From: Cristatella mucedo
Lineage: Eukaryota > Bryozoa > Phylactolaemata > Cristatellidae
Direction of reading: 5' to 3'
NCBI GenBank assembly: GCA_009760855.2
Contig: WPIO01000016.1
Location: 6,197,501-6,258,500, forward strand
Length of the DNA: 61,000 nucleotides
Shown: positions 10,985 to 28,689 of the stretch, in pieces
How positions within the stretch are numbered: the first letter of the stretch is position 1
How the letters are laid out: each line of letters begins with the position of its first letter
The notes under the pieces: model-generated
What the model was told of the DNA's origin: nothing
The model's database searches: none
What the model saw: the letters and a program-made list of their open reading frames with translations, nothing else
Position numbers and translations under genes: made by a program

Positions 10985-11375
10985 GTCTGGAAGTCGCAGT
11001 CGTCACGTGGGGCACCACTTCTCGCCAGCCTGCACTGGCTCCCGTCGTCAAGCAGTGCATCGATTGCGAGACGTGTGTCGCTCACGTGTGTCGCTCACGT
11101 GTGTCGCACACGCTTCCTGCATCTTCTAGCTCCAGAACTAATTCCCCTATTCGAAATACTTTCTCGTCGGGTTAAGCACAGTATCGCCCGTCTTTTTTTT
11201 TTACTCAATTTGTTCACCTCCACCTCAAACCAACCTCAAATATTTTTTCGGAGACGGCGCCTGCAGTTCGCGCGCTCCCAAAGCTTGGAGCGACACTGCG
11301 GACTGGCGGTACGACGTCCCCCGACTTGACGAAATTTAAAAAGAAGCTAAAAGCCACCCGCTCCTCCCAGCACAG
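10985..11375 (+). mobile_element. LINE family A, decayed end of the RT ORF
   Basis: 'ccacttctcgccagcctgca' and 'cgacttgacgaaatttaaaa' match the region coding [12 protein letters not shown] and SPDLTTFKRNLK in the copy at 38375-39842. The frame is lost, and three 13-bp units containing CACGTGTG have expanded at about 11070-11110. Confidence 0.6.
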
Positions 11376-12796
11376 CGAACATGAAAGCGATCCAACTTGG
11401 CAGCACGCTGCCACGACCCCCCCCCCCCCCCCCCGCCGCCCTATCACCTGGCATCCCACGTGGTCGCGCGCTCGCTCGCCCGTCGGGATCGCCAGGTGCA
11501 GGGCTCGAACCCGCCACGCGAGGCGTGACGCGCGAGCGCGTCACGCCTGCCGACGGGCCAGCGCAGCGGGCGCCAGTGACCGACCGCTGCGCTCTGCCAC
11601 GAGGCGGAGGAAGACGTCCGGCAGCTCGAACGCTCGAACGCGCGCGCCGGAGGCTGGAGTTTTTTGTTTTTTTTTTGCTGTCTGCAGTAGACGCGCTCTC
11701 AGATACTTGCGACCGGACGACCGTTCGCGGAGAGCGGCTCCACCGCCGCCGCCGCCGCCGCCGCCGCCGCGAGTCTGCGGCCCCACACCCCGAGCGCCCG
11801 CTGAAGGAAACGAATGGCTTCGCTAGTCTCTTCCGCCCGGTGTCGGCGTGGACGCGGCCGCCGCCGCCGTTCTCAGACAGACCGCTCGGCACCGCCGCAG
11901 GCGTTGAACGCGCCGCGAATCAAACGCCGAACGCTCAGCGCCTGGCGGCGGTTCCTGCGATCGCTCCGATCGCAGCCGGGGTCAAGGCTGGTGAACAAGC
12001 CGCGACAGCGCCCGACGGCTGCGTCGCCGTCGGGCGCTGTCCGCGCTGTAACGTCGTCGTCGTCTGCTCGGTCGCCGCATCAATCGCGCGGCTCGGCACG
12101 GCTCACGGCGGCTCGGCGCTGCCCTCGGCCGCCGCTCGCCCGACGAGCGCTCGCGAGCGGCGGCTTCTTGGAGGAGGACGTCGTCGCGCTAGCTCCGTAG
12201 CCGCCTCGGGCGAGGCCCGCCTCGCGGCCGACTGTTTCGATTTCCGTTCGTTCGCGAGAGTCGGATGACGAGAGGGGCGAGAAAAGGCCACCCGCTGGCT
12301 CACAGGCTGCTCCGCCGCCGCCGCCGCCGCTAGCCGGGCGGGAGGCCTTTTGTTCCCGGCGCTGCGTTTACTTTGCGCCCCTCGCTCGCCGCTCCACGAC
12401 CGCCGCCGTCCGCAGCCGCCGTCCGCCGTCGCCGACGCTCCAGCCGCGCGCTCCTGCTGCCGCCGACGCTCGGTCGCCTACGAACCTTCGAACGACTGTC
12501 GTGCCCGGACCGAAGCGGCGCCGCCCTGCGCTGCGTCGGGGCCGAGGCAGAAGAAAGAAGAAGGCCGAGGCAGAAGAGCCCCGAGCTCCTGGCGCCGAAC
12601 GCCATCGGCGCGGAGCTTACGAGTAGGCGCACGCACGCGGCGACGCCTTTCTCGGCTATTTACCTAACTTCGGCCGGCACATCAAAGAGGTCGTTTGCTC
12701 CAGCACGAGAGCAACTTCTTTAAAACATCGGGTGCTCCCGCGAACGGCGCCACGATAAACCACCGCTTACATTCACTTGTTTCGTTCTTTTTCGCT
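11376..12796. other. GC-rich DNA, no gene seen; possible decayed tRNA-like SINE
   Basis: Contains an 18-base C run (11417-11434) and a CCG-repeat tract (about 11742-11769). Around 11500, 'gcagggctcgaacccgc' on the minus strand resembles a tRNA B box. An A-box-like stretch lies at about 11600, which is too far for a true tRNA. No splice-consistent coding exon was identified. Confidence 0.4.
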
Positions 12797-13165
12797 TTCT
12801 CTCTCTCTCTCTCTCCCTCTCCCTCGCTCCCTCTCTTTTTCTTTCTCTCCCTCACTCCTTCCCTCTCTCTCTCTCCCTTTCTCACTCCCTTTCTCTCCCC
12901 CTCTCTCTGTTTCTCCGTCTCTGTGTCTCTCTCTCTGTCTCCCTCTCTCTCCTCTCTATCTTTCTCCCTCTCTCTTTCTCTCTCACTCTTCTCTCTTTCT
13001 CTCTCACTCTTCTCTCTTTCTCTCTCTCTCCCTCGCTCCTTCCCTCTCTCACTCCCGCTTTCTTTCTCTCTCTCTCACTCTCTCTGTCTCTCTGTCTCTC
13101 ACTCTCTCTCTCTCTCTGTCTCTCTCTCTCTTCCTGTCTCTCTCCGTCTCTCTCAGCGACTCAGC
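12797..13165. repeat. CT-rich low-complexity tract
   Basis: About 370 bp of interrupted CT/CCCT repeats. The apparent 192-residue serine/leucine frame is an artefact. Confidence 0.95.
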
Positions 13166-13344
13166 CTGAGTGCACGAAAACTGCTGCCTGCGGAAGCGAC
13201 GGAGCGGCCACGCCTCTTTCTATTATGGCCGGTTCTTTTATGCCGACTGTACACATGGCGCAACCGAGCTTAGAATTCATCGCAGGAGCCCAGAGCCCAG
13301 AGGGTATTAGTAGTGGATTAAAATGATTGGCACAATGCGCATTG

Positions 13345-13345
<1 letters not shown>

Positions 13346-13436
<91 letters not shown>

Positions 13437-13475
13437 TCTCTCTCCCTCCCTCCCCTCTCTCTCTCTCTCTCTCTC

Positions 13476-13516
<41 letters not shown>
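13346..13516. repeat. (CT)n microsatellite
   Basis: About 170 bp of CT repeat with a few CCCT interruptions. Confidence 0.97.
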
Positions 13517-13519
<3 letters not shown>

Positions 13520-13654
13520 GTCGATCCGGCCGTCCGGGACTATGAACCCTGAGCAGTTGAACTCCGGAGTCGAATCAGCCGCTTCGCGCTGGGAGACCCG
13601 CGCTCCAGCCGCGCTCCTTCTTGCGACGCTTCCGCTGCTCCGCTGCGTGCGCAC

Positions 13655-13865
13655 GCGCGAAGCTCCCGCTCAGCGAGCTTCCGCTCCCGCTCAGCGAGCT
13701 CCCGCTCCCGCTCAGCGAGCTCCTGCTCCCGCTCCCGCTCAGCGAGCTCCCGCTCCCGCTCAGCGAGCTCCCGCTCCCGCTCAGCGAGCTCCTGCTCCCG
13801 CTCAGCGAGCTCCTGCTCCCGCTCAGCGAGCTCCCGCTCCCGCTCAGCGAGCTCCCGCTCAGGTC
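13655..13865. repeat. 21-bp GC-rich minisatellite, about 10 copies
   Basis: The unit is agcgagctcccgctcccgctc, with small variants and one shortened or extended unit. As 21 is a multiple of 3, every frame stays open and yields seven-residue repeats: RAPAPAQ or ELPLPLS on the plus strand, and ELAERER-like heptads on the minus strand. There is no start context, splice site or flanking domain supporting translation. Confidence 0.92.
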
Positions 13866-14815
13866 GCAAGCGCGCGTCGCTAGCAGTGCGAAGAAGAACT
13901 GCTGGGTAGACGCGTGCGTTCGCGATCCGAAGAGCTACGATGGAACGCCTCGGCCTCGACTTCTCGCCGATCCGAGCGCCGCTCGCCCGCTAGCTGCAGC
14001 CCGTGCTGCTCGCGAGCGGCTCTCGGAGCGGCCACAGCGACCCACTGACCGCGTTGTCCCATAAGCAGTTAATCAAAAGCGAGTGCCTCTCGAAAAGCAG
14101 CTTTCGGGCCACCTTAGAGATAATCCTTTTCTGCGAATCTAGGCCAATCTTGCAGCCCTTTGTTCACGCGGATGCAGTGCTTTAGCGCCTCGCGACCGCC
14201 CCAGCGTCAAGCGCCAATTAGCTTCGTCGGCGTGCGAGCGCGCCGACGAAGCCGAACCCTCTCGCGCCCCCCCCCCCCAGGTCGAACGGCCTCGCTCGTC
14301 CGCCGAGTGCGACGCCCGGCTGCGGGCGCTCGGCCGAGACACGGCGCGCAGCGAGGCGAGCGGCGGAAGCGCTCAGTGCTGGCTGCCGCTGCCCCGGCGG
14401 TTGGGCGCCGAGTATATACATATGATATAAACTGATATACATATATCAGTTTCGGTTGCTCTATTGCTCTTTCTCTTCTCTCTAATTTCTTGTCACCCTC
14501 CTGTTTCTCTCTGTCTGTCTGTCTGTCTACCGGTCGCTTTTAACCTCCCAATAATCGTTAAAGAGCGGCGATGATGGAATGATGCAACATGAAAGGTGCG
14601 GCTCAAGGCGGCGGATGGTCTTCCGAATTCACGCAGCTGTCTAGCGTCGTCGTGCATCGCTCTCTTCTAACGGCGTGACGCAGCTGACTACGTCAGAAGT
14701 CGCTGCAGTCGGAACGAGGCGGACCCTTGAAGGCGCTCAGATTCTCTGCTCCCTCAGAGCAAGCAAGCAAGCGCGAACAAAACGCAACACATTCCGAGTA
14801 TTTGTATAAAAAAAA
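13866..14815. other. intergenic DNA, no gene seen
   Basis: Contains a C run, a CTGT repeat (about 14510-14528) and the small inverted repeat at 14429-14452. No coding exon is recognised. Confidence 0.4.
14429..14452. other. 11-bp perfect inverted repeat, 2-bp spacer
   Basis: aaactgatata and tatatcagttt are separated by 'ca'. It is AT-rich within GC-rich surroundings and may form a cruciform or be a dyad site. Confidence 0.6.
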
Positions 14816-14975
14816 AGTTTAGCTGATGGAACTGTCTCATTTGTATAGCGGCAGACGAACCTTGAATAGCTATCACCCGCTGCCTGCGGTGGACAATTAA
14901 GAATCGTCCCCTGCAGCACTTCAACTTATGACCACCTCGGTCGTAAAGATCGAGTGAGCGCCTGACCTCCCCGAC
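14816..14975 (-). mobile_element. SINE-1 copy, diverged
   Basis: Reads 'agctgatggaactgtctcatttgtatagcggcag' and then the 'gctatcaccc' body. The B-box region (around 'ttcaacttatgacc') has decayed. Minus orientation, judged against the intact copy at 30558. Confidence 0.65.
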
Positions 14976-20640
<5,665 letters not shown>

Positions 20641-20660
20641 TGCATTCGCTTGAAGATAAA

Positions 20661-20692
20661 CCCCCCCCCCCCCCCCCCGCCGCCCCCCCCCC
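20661..20692. repeat. poly-C tract
   Basis: C-rich run broken only by one short 'gccg' interruption; prone to sequencing error and to i-motif or G-quadruplex structure. Confidence 0.9.
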
Positions 20693-21138
20693 TAAAGCAG
20701 GCACTACACTTGTGTGCCCCGCGGTCAACTTCGCGTGCGCAGCAGCAACTGCTGCTGCTGCATTCCGGTAGGAACGAAGGCGGCAGAGGCGAAGGCCCGA
20801 CACCGGAGAGAGCTCGAAGCTGAAATGTGGCGAGCGCAATACGTTCTGCTACAAAAGCGGTGCGCGGCTTCCGCATCCTGACAGAACCTGACCGCAAAGC
20901 GCAGCGCTCGTAACGGAGCAACCGACGCGCGACGAATTACCGACGAATGCCTGAACCTTGTACCGTTGCTAGCGACTCGTGGGTTTAGATAGGTAGGTAG
21001 GTAGGTACCTACCTGCACCGATGCACGACGCAGGTGCGCGGCGCGAACCGCGCCGAAGCGACGCCGAGCACTAGTACTACGTAGCATAGCAAGTCCGTAT
21101 CCCTAACGCAGGGAAGTCTATTCAACCGCAGCAGAGAA

Positions 21139-21585
21139 TATAATAATAATAATAATCATGCACTTTACAAAGCCCTCGGAGAGCTCAATCTATTTCTAGG
21201 CGCTTCAACTTTGCTGCAAAGGGAAGCGCGATTGAATGGCGAGTAATATCATGCTTGATAAACATGAATAACATGGTTAGGGGCGGCATGCACAGGGTCA
21301 GCATGTAAATGTGGTTAGTGGCAGCATGCACAGTGTCAGCACGCAAAAGCACATCAAGGACGAATCACAGGGTCCCACTAAATGCTGTCCTAAATAGGTG
21401 CGTTTTTAAGTTCCTTTTAAAGGTGGTCAAGTCAGGGGATGTTCTGACCCAAGTCGGGAGGGAGTTCCAGGCTTTGGGAGCATACGAACTAAATGCACGG
21501 TCTCCACAGGATTTGAGGTTTGTACGAGGTATTGGTAAACTGTTGGATTCCGAAAAGTGGGTGGTACGATGCTTGGCCTGGTGGG
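21139..21585 (-). mobile_element. LINE family A 3' end
   Basis: Begins with the AAT tail (the ATT tail in antisense), then 'gcactttacaaagccctcgg'. It continues through the 3' UTR blocks shared with 35870-36300 and 56213-56600 (the repeated 'cagggtcagcatg' motif) into the last codons of the RT ORF. Minus orientation. Confidence 0.85.
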
Positions 21586-21774
21586 GGAGTAGAATTACAG
21601 GCGTTGTACAGCGGCCATGGCGTACGCTAACTGCTCCGCTGCCGAGAGCTCAAATCAGCACAAAATGCCAACGCCGAGTCCGGAGTCGCAACTGACTACG
21701 TATTTACTGACATCGGCTCTAGCCTCCCCCCCCCCAGTCAAGTTTGTCTACTGTCAGCTGCATAGATAAAGCAA

Positions 21775-21950
21775 AAATTCGGGCTACTTGCACAGGGAAA
21801 TACCACATCCAAGTTGGCCTATGCATTTGCGACGTCCCGTCTCCACATCAGTAGCTCAGTGCTAGCACGCCTTCCAGCCTTGGCAGCCGGGAGCGTTTTT
21901 GAATTGGTGCAAAGCTCTGCGGCCAGGCTTATCTGGCGTGAGCATCGTGT
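21775..21950 (+). mobile_element. LINE family A internal fragment (RT thumb region)
   Basis: 'aaaattcgggct', 'aagttggcctatgcattt' and 'ttggtgcaaagctctgcggc' align to 39090-39230 of the better copy, which codes for [17 protein letters not shown] and LQLVQNSAARL. It is truncated at both ends and abuts LINE B at about 21950. Confidence 0.7.
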
Positions 21951-22895
21951 AGCATGGAAGTAGCAGCTCAGAACCGCTGAAAAGGATGAGCCATAGTTGG
22001 CAGTAGGAGAGTAATTGTCGTTGCGTAAGAATTGTGGGAGCGAGTTCCACAGTCTAGGACCTGCAGAGCTAAAGCTTCTGTCGTCAACGGCCTTTAAGCG
22101 GAGGAATGCAACAGCTAATTTATTGTCCATGCAGGACCTGAGGGCACGAGGATGGTGAAACTGGTGCAGCAGTTCAGCTAAATATTGAGAAGCCAAGCCG
22201 TGGCGGGCCTTGTGGGTCAGCGTAAGAACTTTGCTCTGTATCCGCCGCTCATCCGGCATCCATCCTAGCTCTTTTAGCAAAGGAGAAACGTGCTCAAACT
22301 TCTGGGACTTGAAGACTAGCCTTGCAGCCATGTTCATAATAATAATTATAATTCACTTGATAAAGCGCCCTCAGAGAACTTAATCTCTCTCTAGGCGCTT
22401 TACATTTGTAGTCAGCTGCAGTGGTCAAATCACTTTTTTTGGTAGCCCAGCCAATAGGGAATTGCAATAATCAAGCCGAAACAGAACTAAGGAGCTAGTT
22501 AAATTTTTTGCAAGCCACTGTGGAAGAAAGCTCCTAATCTTGGATAGGGATCGGATGTGATGGCTAGGTGCAGAAGCAGTCTTCTGAATGAAGCTTTTAA
22601 AATTGAGGCAGTTGTCGAAAACGACACATAAATTTCGAGCACGTAGTGGTGGTCGCACAGCACAATAGCTTCAAATATTAGAAGAGCAAAGCCTTTTAAT
22701 CCAGCCACACGCTTAGGGTATCCTATGAGCAGTAGTTCGGTTTTATCGTCATTTAATTTCAGGAAGTTTTCCGACATCCAGGATCGAATATCGGCAAGGC
22801 AAGCATTCAATTTTGTAATTGCTGCAGCAGATTACGACGGTTTGAATGACAAATACAACTGAGTATCGTCAGCATAAAATTGATGTCCTATTCCA
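21950..22895 (-). mobile_element. LINE family B, RT C-terminal part, split by a LINE A tail
   Basis: The minus strand encodes pieces of a CR1/L2-like reverse transcriptase. The catalytic YADD is at 22865-22876, followed by LNDDKTELLLIG, then FRLDYCNSLLAGLPKK. After an interruption it continues with AARLVFKSQKFEHVSPLL and LWNSLPQFL. The break at 22333-22425 is a LINE A tail. The frame is also shifted elsewhere, so the copy is inactive. Sequence differs clearly from family A, which has [18 protein letters not shown] at the same place. Confidence 0.8.
22333..22425 (-). mobile_element. LINE family A 3' tail nested in LINE B
   Basis: An AAT-rich start, then 'cacttgataaagcgccctcagagaactt' and 'ctctaggcgctttacattt'. 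LINE B coding sequence resumes on both sides, so family A was active after this family B copy inserted. Confidence 0.8.
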
Positions 22896-23129
22896 TGGGC
22901 CGTAATCACTTTTCCAATCATGTTCCCAAAAGCTCCACCCACGGGAGAGTCGTGGGAAGTTTGCTATAATTTGAGTTTTTGTGCCCGGCATCTATTGTTG
23001 AGCTGGGCGTGTCTGCAGTCCATTAGTATTAAAAAAGGACGCAATGTTGCCTACCTAAAGTTGGTGGGCAGTGGTTCCACTTTTCATAACAACTTCCTAA
23101 TCAGGCGAACCATAGTACCGTCCACTCTG

Positions 23130-23465
23130 CCGACTCAAGTCATTTAGCCGTGCTTCTAACCAACCTCTAATCCTTTGGAAACCGTGACTGAAGTTCATGT
23201 GCTCCTAGAGCCTGGAACTCTCTACCGACTTACGTTACGCCATCTCCTGACTGGACGACATTTAAAAACAAGTTAAAAAACCCACACGATCCTCGCGGCA
23301 TTTGCTAGAGGCGGGTTCATTGTCCTTTGTGCGCTGACACTGCACATTGTCACCAACGATATTGAGGTATTTCTTTTACAGCATTTGTAAAGTGCATAGA
23401 AAGAGATTTAAGTCTCTGAAGGCGCTATACAAATACACTATTATTGCTATTATTACGATTATTGT
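23130..23465 (+). mobile_element. LINE family A 3' end
   Basis: Contains the end of the RT ORF ('aatcctttggaaaccgtg', 'gcctggaactctctaccgac', 'ctgactggacgacatttaaa'), a 3' UTR and the 'gtaaagtgcatagaaagaga' tail with ATT repeats. Confidence 0.8.
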
Positions 23466-24339
23466 AGGCTTCGAAAACCGAGTGTCGGATTACCCTGGCA
23501 CACGGCTCGGTCGGATGTCAAGCCTCGAGATCGCTCTACGGCGTTTTTCTCTCGACGAGTCGCCTTTACGACGATCGTTAAGACATAGGGAGCACGAACT
23601 GCTTCATTGCGACAAAAGCCTACATTGCCTGCCCGAACTCAAGCGGCAGCTCCACTATCGGTTCGCTAAGCCTCGATCGCCTGCGATGAGGTAGGAGCTG
23701 TGGGTGGCGGCTGCTGAGTTTAGCGCCACTTTGGTCGAGTAACCGTCCAGGGCCGACACGAGGAGACGGCTTGAATCCAGAAGGAATACAGAAAAGTAGT
23801 CACGGAGACCACCCGGAGACGATGGCTGAGGCGCCGTTCGCTCGCTTTCGTCAGCATCGGAAAAACGAGCGAGGGAACGAGCGTCCTCGTGTTCGGACTG
23901 CCCGCTGACGAGCCTCGCTCTCGCTCGAGCGGCTCGTCCGCTCGCGCGGCCTCGTGCTAACGTAGAGCTACGTGTCCGCGCCTGTGACTGTCAACACCGT
24001 GCGAGCTAAGCGGTTGCTACGCCCGCTGTTTCTTTTGTTTCTATAGAGCCTAAGCGGCTTTCGTTGCGAAATCGGAGCCGCGCGGATCTCGAGTCTCGCG
24101 GATCTCGGGGGGCAGAAAAAAGGCATGCACGGAGAGCAGCAGAGGGGGCGGGAGCGGCAGGTCGCCAAGAAGTGACAACGAATGAGAAGAGCGACGAGCT
24201 CTGGTAAAGGAACAAGGTCGTCAGTGAGTTCCTCAGTCAGGAACTCACCAGGAGATCACATCCATATGCTGACAGTAGCTACAGGGCAGCAGCATTTCAC
24301 ACTGTACACGAAGGCTCTCAAGCCCATCGAATACTAGTG
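23466..24339. other. intergenic, no gene seen
   Basis: Mixed-composition DNA. No exon, RNA gene or repeat family is recognised. Confidence 0.4.
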
Positions 24340-24430
24340 CAAAATAATAACAGTAGTCAGACTCACGAATAGCGCCCGAAGAGAACTAAGTCTCTTTTCT
24401 GGGCACTTTACATACGATGGAAAGGAAGCA
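24340..24430 (-). mobile_element. LINE family A 3' tail (solo)
   Basis: 'agcgcccgaagagaactaagtctctt' and 'gggcactttacat' followed by 'ggaaaggaagcatg', the antisense family A tail. The ATT repeat is eroded. Confidence 0.7.
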
Positions 24431-24689
24431 TGTCAATTGGTTAGCGATCGCTGGCGAAGTGTCAGTACGTATCGACACACAAAGGACAATTCAACTCAGC
24501 CAGCTGTGGATACCTGTCAGTTCGAGGATGACCTTAGAAAGAGAAGGCTTGCCTCACGATGCTCGCTAGTACGTACAGGCATTTCAAAACGCGTCCACAA
24601 GTCGATCGGTTGTATTTTTTTCAGACGAGCACCCCTAGTCAAGGCCTACTTTGCCAAATGCTAACCGGACGATTGATAGCCGGAAAGAG

Positions 24690-24850
24690 CCGCGACGGCA
24701 CACTGGGTAAGGCGGTTGCTTTCACATCAGTATCTGAGATCGCGGGCTCAAATCCTTCGGTGGGCGATCCTTTATTGCTGCTGCAAGCAGTGGTGATAGC
24801 CATAACGGCTCCTCTGATGCTATACAAAAGAGGCTGCTAAATCAGCTAGT
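24690..24850 (+). mobile_element. SINE-1, near full length
   Basis: Shows 'ctgggtaaggcggttgctttcac' (A-box area), 'gcgggctcaaatcc' (B box), the 'gcaagcagtggtgatagcc' stem-loop and the end 'agaggctgctaaatcagcta'. Plus orientation. Confidence 0.8.
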
Positions 24851-26038
24851 AAACATGGAGTTACTTAAGCCACTTTGACTGTAACTTTGTTACGATACAG
24901 TACTATGTAAAAAAATTACGTTCCTATCAGCATTCCAACGAATGGGGCTAATACGTCTCTACAGCTGAAAATAATACTGCCTTGCCTGCTAACTTTGTAG
25001 TGGTTTTAGCAACGTACGACCAATAGTTAGATGCTGTTCGTCACGACAGCATCTACTGGAACTATGAAGGGCTTCGCATCCTCGTATGATCTCAAACTTT
25101 TTCCTCCGGTTACACCATCTACAGCATTGCTGCTCCACAAACGAGACATACACCGTGCAAGAATGCTCTTGTGATCGATTGCAGCCTACGACTGGTGCTC
25201 ACTGGTTCTAGCTGATACCTGCTGGTGCACTTACGTACCTGAACTAAAACTAGTGCCTGCAGCAGAGGAGAGAGCAAACAGCAAGCTGCCTTTGCACGCT
25301 TTGACACACTTACACTGCTGGGCACAGCTGGGCAGGTTCGTGGCTAGGCAAACTTCTAAGTGAAGGTGAGGTAAAAAAAAAAAAAGTGCTACCCACATGG
25401 CGGCCATTGATAGTAGGGGCGAGACGTGACGGATACTTGCATTACGATTGCAACTCGACGACGCCCTGGGAACAGACGCTCGGGGCTGATCTGCATGACT
25501 CGAGGCCGGCGGCGTAGGCATGCCGAGGCCACCAAGCACAGCAACCACTCACCGGAACACCGGATAAACGAAGGGTGCAGCACACGATTGCTGCCTCCCG
25601 AGACTGCAATCAGGAAACAATAAACGTCTTAAGTAGTGCCATCGCAGCCCCGTGATGGACGATCAAGAGCAGGACGAGAGGTTCCGAGCGATAAAAGCAC
25701 TGCAGCAGCCAGTCGGGCAGCAGCAGACAGTCCAGCTGGTCTTGACGTCGGTCGCAGCAGCCGCTGCACATTTATTGGCGGAACGAATCGGCGCACCTCG
25801 GTTCGGCTCGAGAGCTAGCACAGCCAACCGACACGAAACGTCGTGCCCGGCGAGCGGACTGCTGAGACCGCATCGGCGAGCCTGTTGCTCAGTGGCTCCG
25901 CCATGGGCCGCAGGCAGGTCAGGGCTGCCACAGCAGAAACCCACGGCCACAGCTGTGCTCTGTGCGGCTGCTGCACCCCTTCGAGCTACGGCTCGCGGCA
26001 CCGAGTAGTTCTTGTGCAGCTGCCGGCTGACATTCTTG

Positions 26039-26040
<2 letters not shown>
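24851..26040. other. 3' flank of SNF8; one unassigned open frame
   Basis: No recognised gene. A plus-strand frame at 25652-26008 (118 codons, start MMDDQEQDERF) has no family I know, no clear splice borders and alanine-rich low-complexity content. The more likely reading is that this DNA is 3' UTR or flank of SNF8 on the other strand. Confidence 0.3.
25771..25776 (-). other. candidate poly(A) signal for SNF8
   Basis: AATAAA on the minus strand, 532 bp past the SNF8 stop. If used, the (GA)n tract at 26042-26275 would be transcribed in the 3' UTR as CU repeats. Confidence 0.35.
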
Positions 26041-26275
<235 letters not shown>

Positions 26276-26307
26276 GCAGGCACGGTCCTTGTGAGATGCA
26301 AGCAAGG

Positions 26308-28643
26308 TCACGTGGATGCACTCTGCAACAAGCCAGGGAACCAATAGGAGGGCGGCTCGTCACGGGCGCCGCCGGCCTTGCACGGCTCGTCGATCCAGGC
26401 CAGGCCTTCTTTGACCATGAACTCTAGAGCCAGCTTGCTCCTCGTCTCGTCCCATCCGAGCCGCTGCCGCAAGAGGGCTTCGGTCACGAAAGCTTTTTCC
26501 TGCAAAGCGTGCACACGCATGAAGGCAGCGACGGCAAAGCGGAGACAGGAACGGCACGACATTGGTCAGGAGGCACGCCCCACCATCACGTACCGATCAC
26601 TGAGTACAAGAGGTGGGGGTAATAAAAAGATTTCCATTCAGGAACGATGCTGCAATCTTATCGATGATAAACTAGGACAGGGCAACCAAACGGCTAAACC
26701 AGGTGCAACGTGCGCGGGTCTCAAATGCTGAATAAAAGTGATGCTGATACGTGCCCCTCTGACTATAGTCGATCTGGCAACACCACGTCCATGTAATGTA
26801 ATTCGCCGACTGCAGGTAGATGTTGAACACATTTATCGTTCAAGCGTTTGCTTCACTACAGTTGCTCACGGCCAAGTAGCCCAGGAAGTATTCGTACGGC
26901 CTCATTCACAGGCTACGACACTCTACGACCTGGCCTTCAACCACCATGTTCAAGCTGACAATCAGGTTGATATCTCACCCGTTGGCATGCAGCACAGTAC
27001 CACCCAGAACTGCACACTAAGAGCCAGTCAGCCACTTTACTAGCGATGCATGCCGAACACAGCAATTTCAGCAGGATAAAAAGGTTGCTGTTACACATGC
27101 AAATAATCGTTCGAGAACACTCACTCTGCAGCCAACTGAAGGGGCACCATTCAAATTATCATTGGATGCATCATCGGCCATTTGTCAAACAGCGGAAAGT
27201 TGTGAAGAGGCACTCACTCACTCATTCGCTCACTCACTCACAAACAAACACACACACGCACAATCACTCACTCACACACTCATGCGCCAGAGCACACAAC
27301 GTGAGTCGACGGAAGAATCCTTTAGTTTGGAGGCACTCGCTCTACTACCGATTGCTTGCATTGTCGTGTCTGCTGCTGCAGCTCATTGCAATGCCGAGCT
27401 AAACGGGGGGGGGGAGGGCAGAGCAGCCGCAGTGTGGCTGGCTTCAGCGGGATCAGAAAAGAGATTAGAGCAGGAGGATGCGACTGCAGAGATGCCGGCA
27501 ACTGATCTCGAGCACGTTCGGCAGGCGACACGAGGCACATACCTGAGCCAGCTGCAAGATGGCAGTGTGATCGAGAGACAGCTCGCCGGGCACGGCGCGC
27601 ACGATGTACGAGCCCGCGACGGGTATCGTCGTGTAGCCTCCGCCCAGTATACGCAGCCGCTTCATGGCCTGCAGGAGGTCGTCCCTGCAAAAATCGGTGG
27701 CGTCCACTCGAGAGAGAGAGGCTACGAACCGCCGCCGAAAATCCATAATAATGCACATAGAGGCCCTGAAAACTCTATGGAGATGTGCACCATGTCACTT
27801 GCCAATGAGGAGCTTGAAATGCTGTGCACTTAAAAAGGTCTGATCAGCATTTGGCTGAGTGAACTTCGAGGCCAGGTAAAACGGACACCTCCCATGCGCT
27901 AACAAAGGCTGAGCAGAGACAGGTTCCATCAGGTTGAAAGAAACGTTATTTATCCAGACCAGATTATGTGAAAAATGTAGAGGTACAACAAGGAGCTGAA
28001 CGAGACAGGCTTGATATTGGATAAAGGTTAAAGGTCTAGCAGCAGGAGCTGAGTCACAAGAGCTGCAAAAGACTTGTGGGAGGGCAAAGGTCAGACAGGC
28101 ACTGCTTGCGCATGCATCCGACAATGTGTCTCTCCATGCACCGGTCTCACAGCAAAAAAGAGCGGTCAACTGGCCGGTCACCTGGATAGCAGCAGACTCG
28201 ACTATGCTGCTATTGCTGCTGCATTTACTCGGTTAGCTGCAACGATGCCGAGCAAGGGCCGGGAGACCGGCACAGGTGGCTCGCATCGGCTGCAGCCCAT
28301 TCTGACGGAGAAAGCAGGCCAAATTTTTCCAATAACAAGAATAATAATGCATTTGTATAGCACCCTCAGAGAACCCAATCTGTCTAGGCACACTATACAG
28401 ATGATGTAAAGAAAGTGTGACCACAAATCAAGACTAGCAGCCCCCCCCCCCCCCGTTGAATCAGTAGACTGCGGATACCGACGACAAGCAGTGACAGGTG
28501 GCGCTTCGTACGACTCTCGACAGCAGCGGCTTGCAGTCGTTGCATTTTAGCAGCGCCACCTCCTTCTCCTCCCGCACCACTGCAGCAAACCGAGCATATC
28601 GCGGCCGACACACACACAACACACACACACACGCACGCACGCG

Positions 28644-28689
<46 letters not shown>

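Noticed and set aside
11480-11620. tRNA-like feature around 'gggctcgaacccgc'
   Set aside because: A- and B-box-like stretches are too far apart and a cloverleaf cannot be drawn; at best a decayed SINE.
12797-13273. Serine/leucine-rich frames over CT repeats (also 9010, 13346, 26042, 34490, 42511)
   Set aside because: Translation of microsatellites; no coding evidence.
25652-26008. 118-codon plus-strand frame MMDDQEQDERF...
   Set aside because: No family recognised, low complexity in the second half, lies in the likely SNF8 3' UTR. Kept only as a note.
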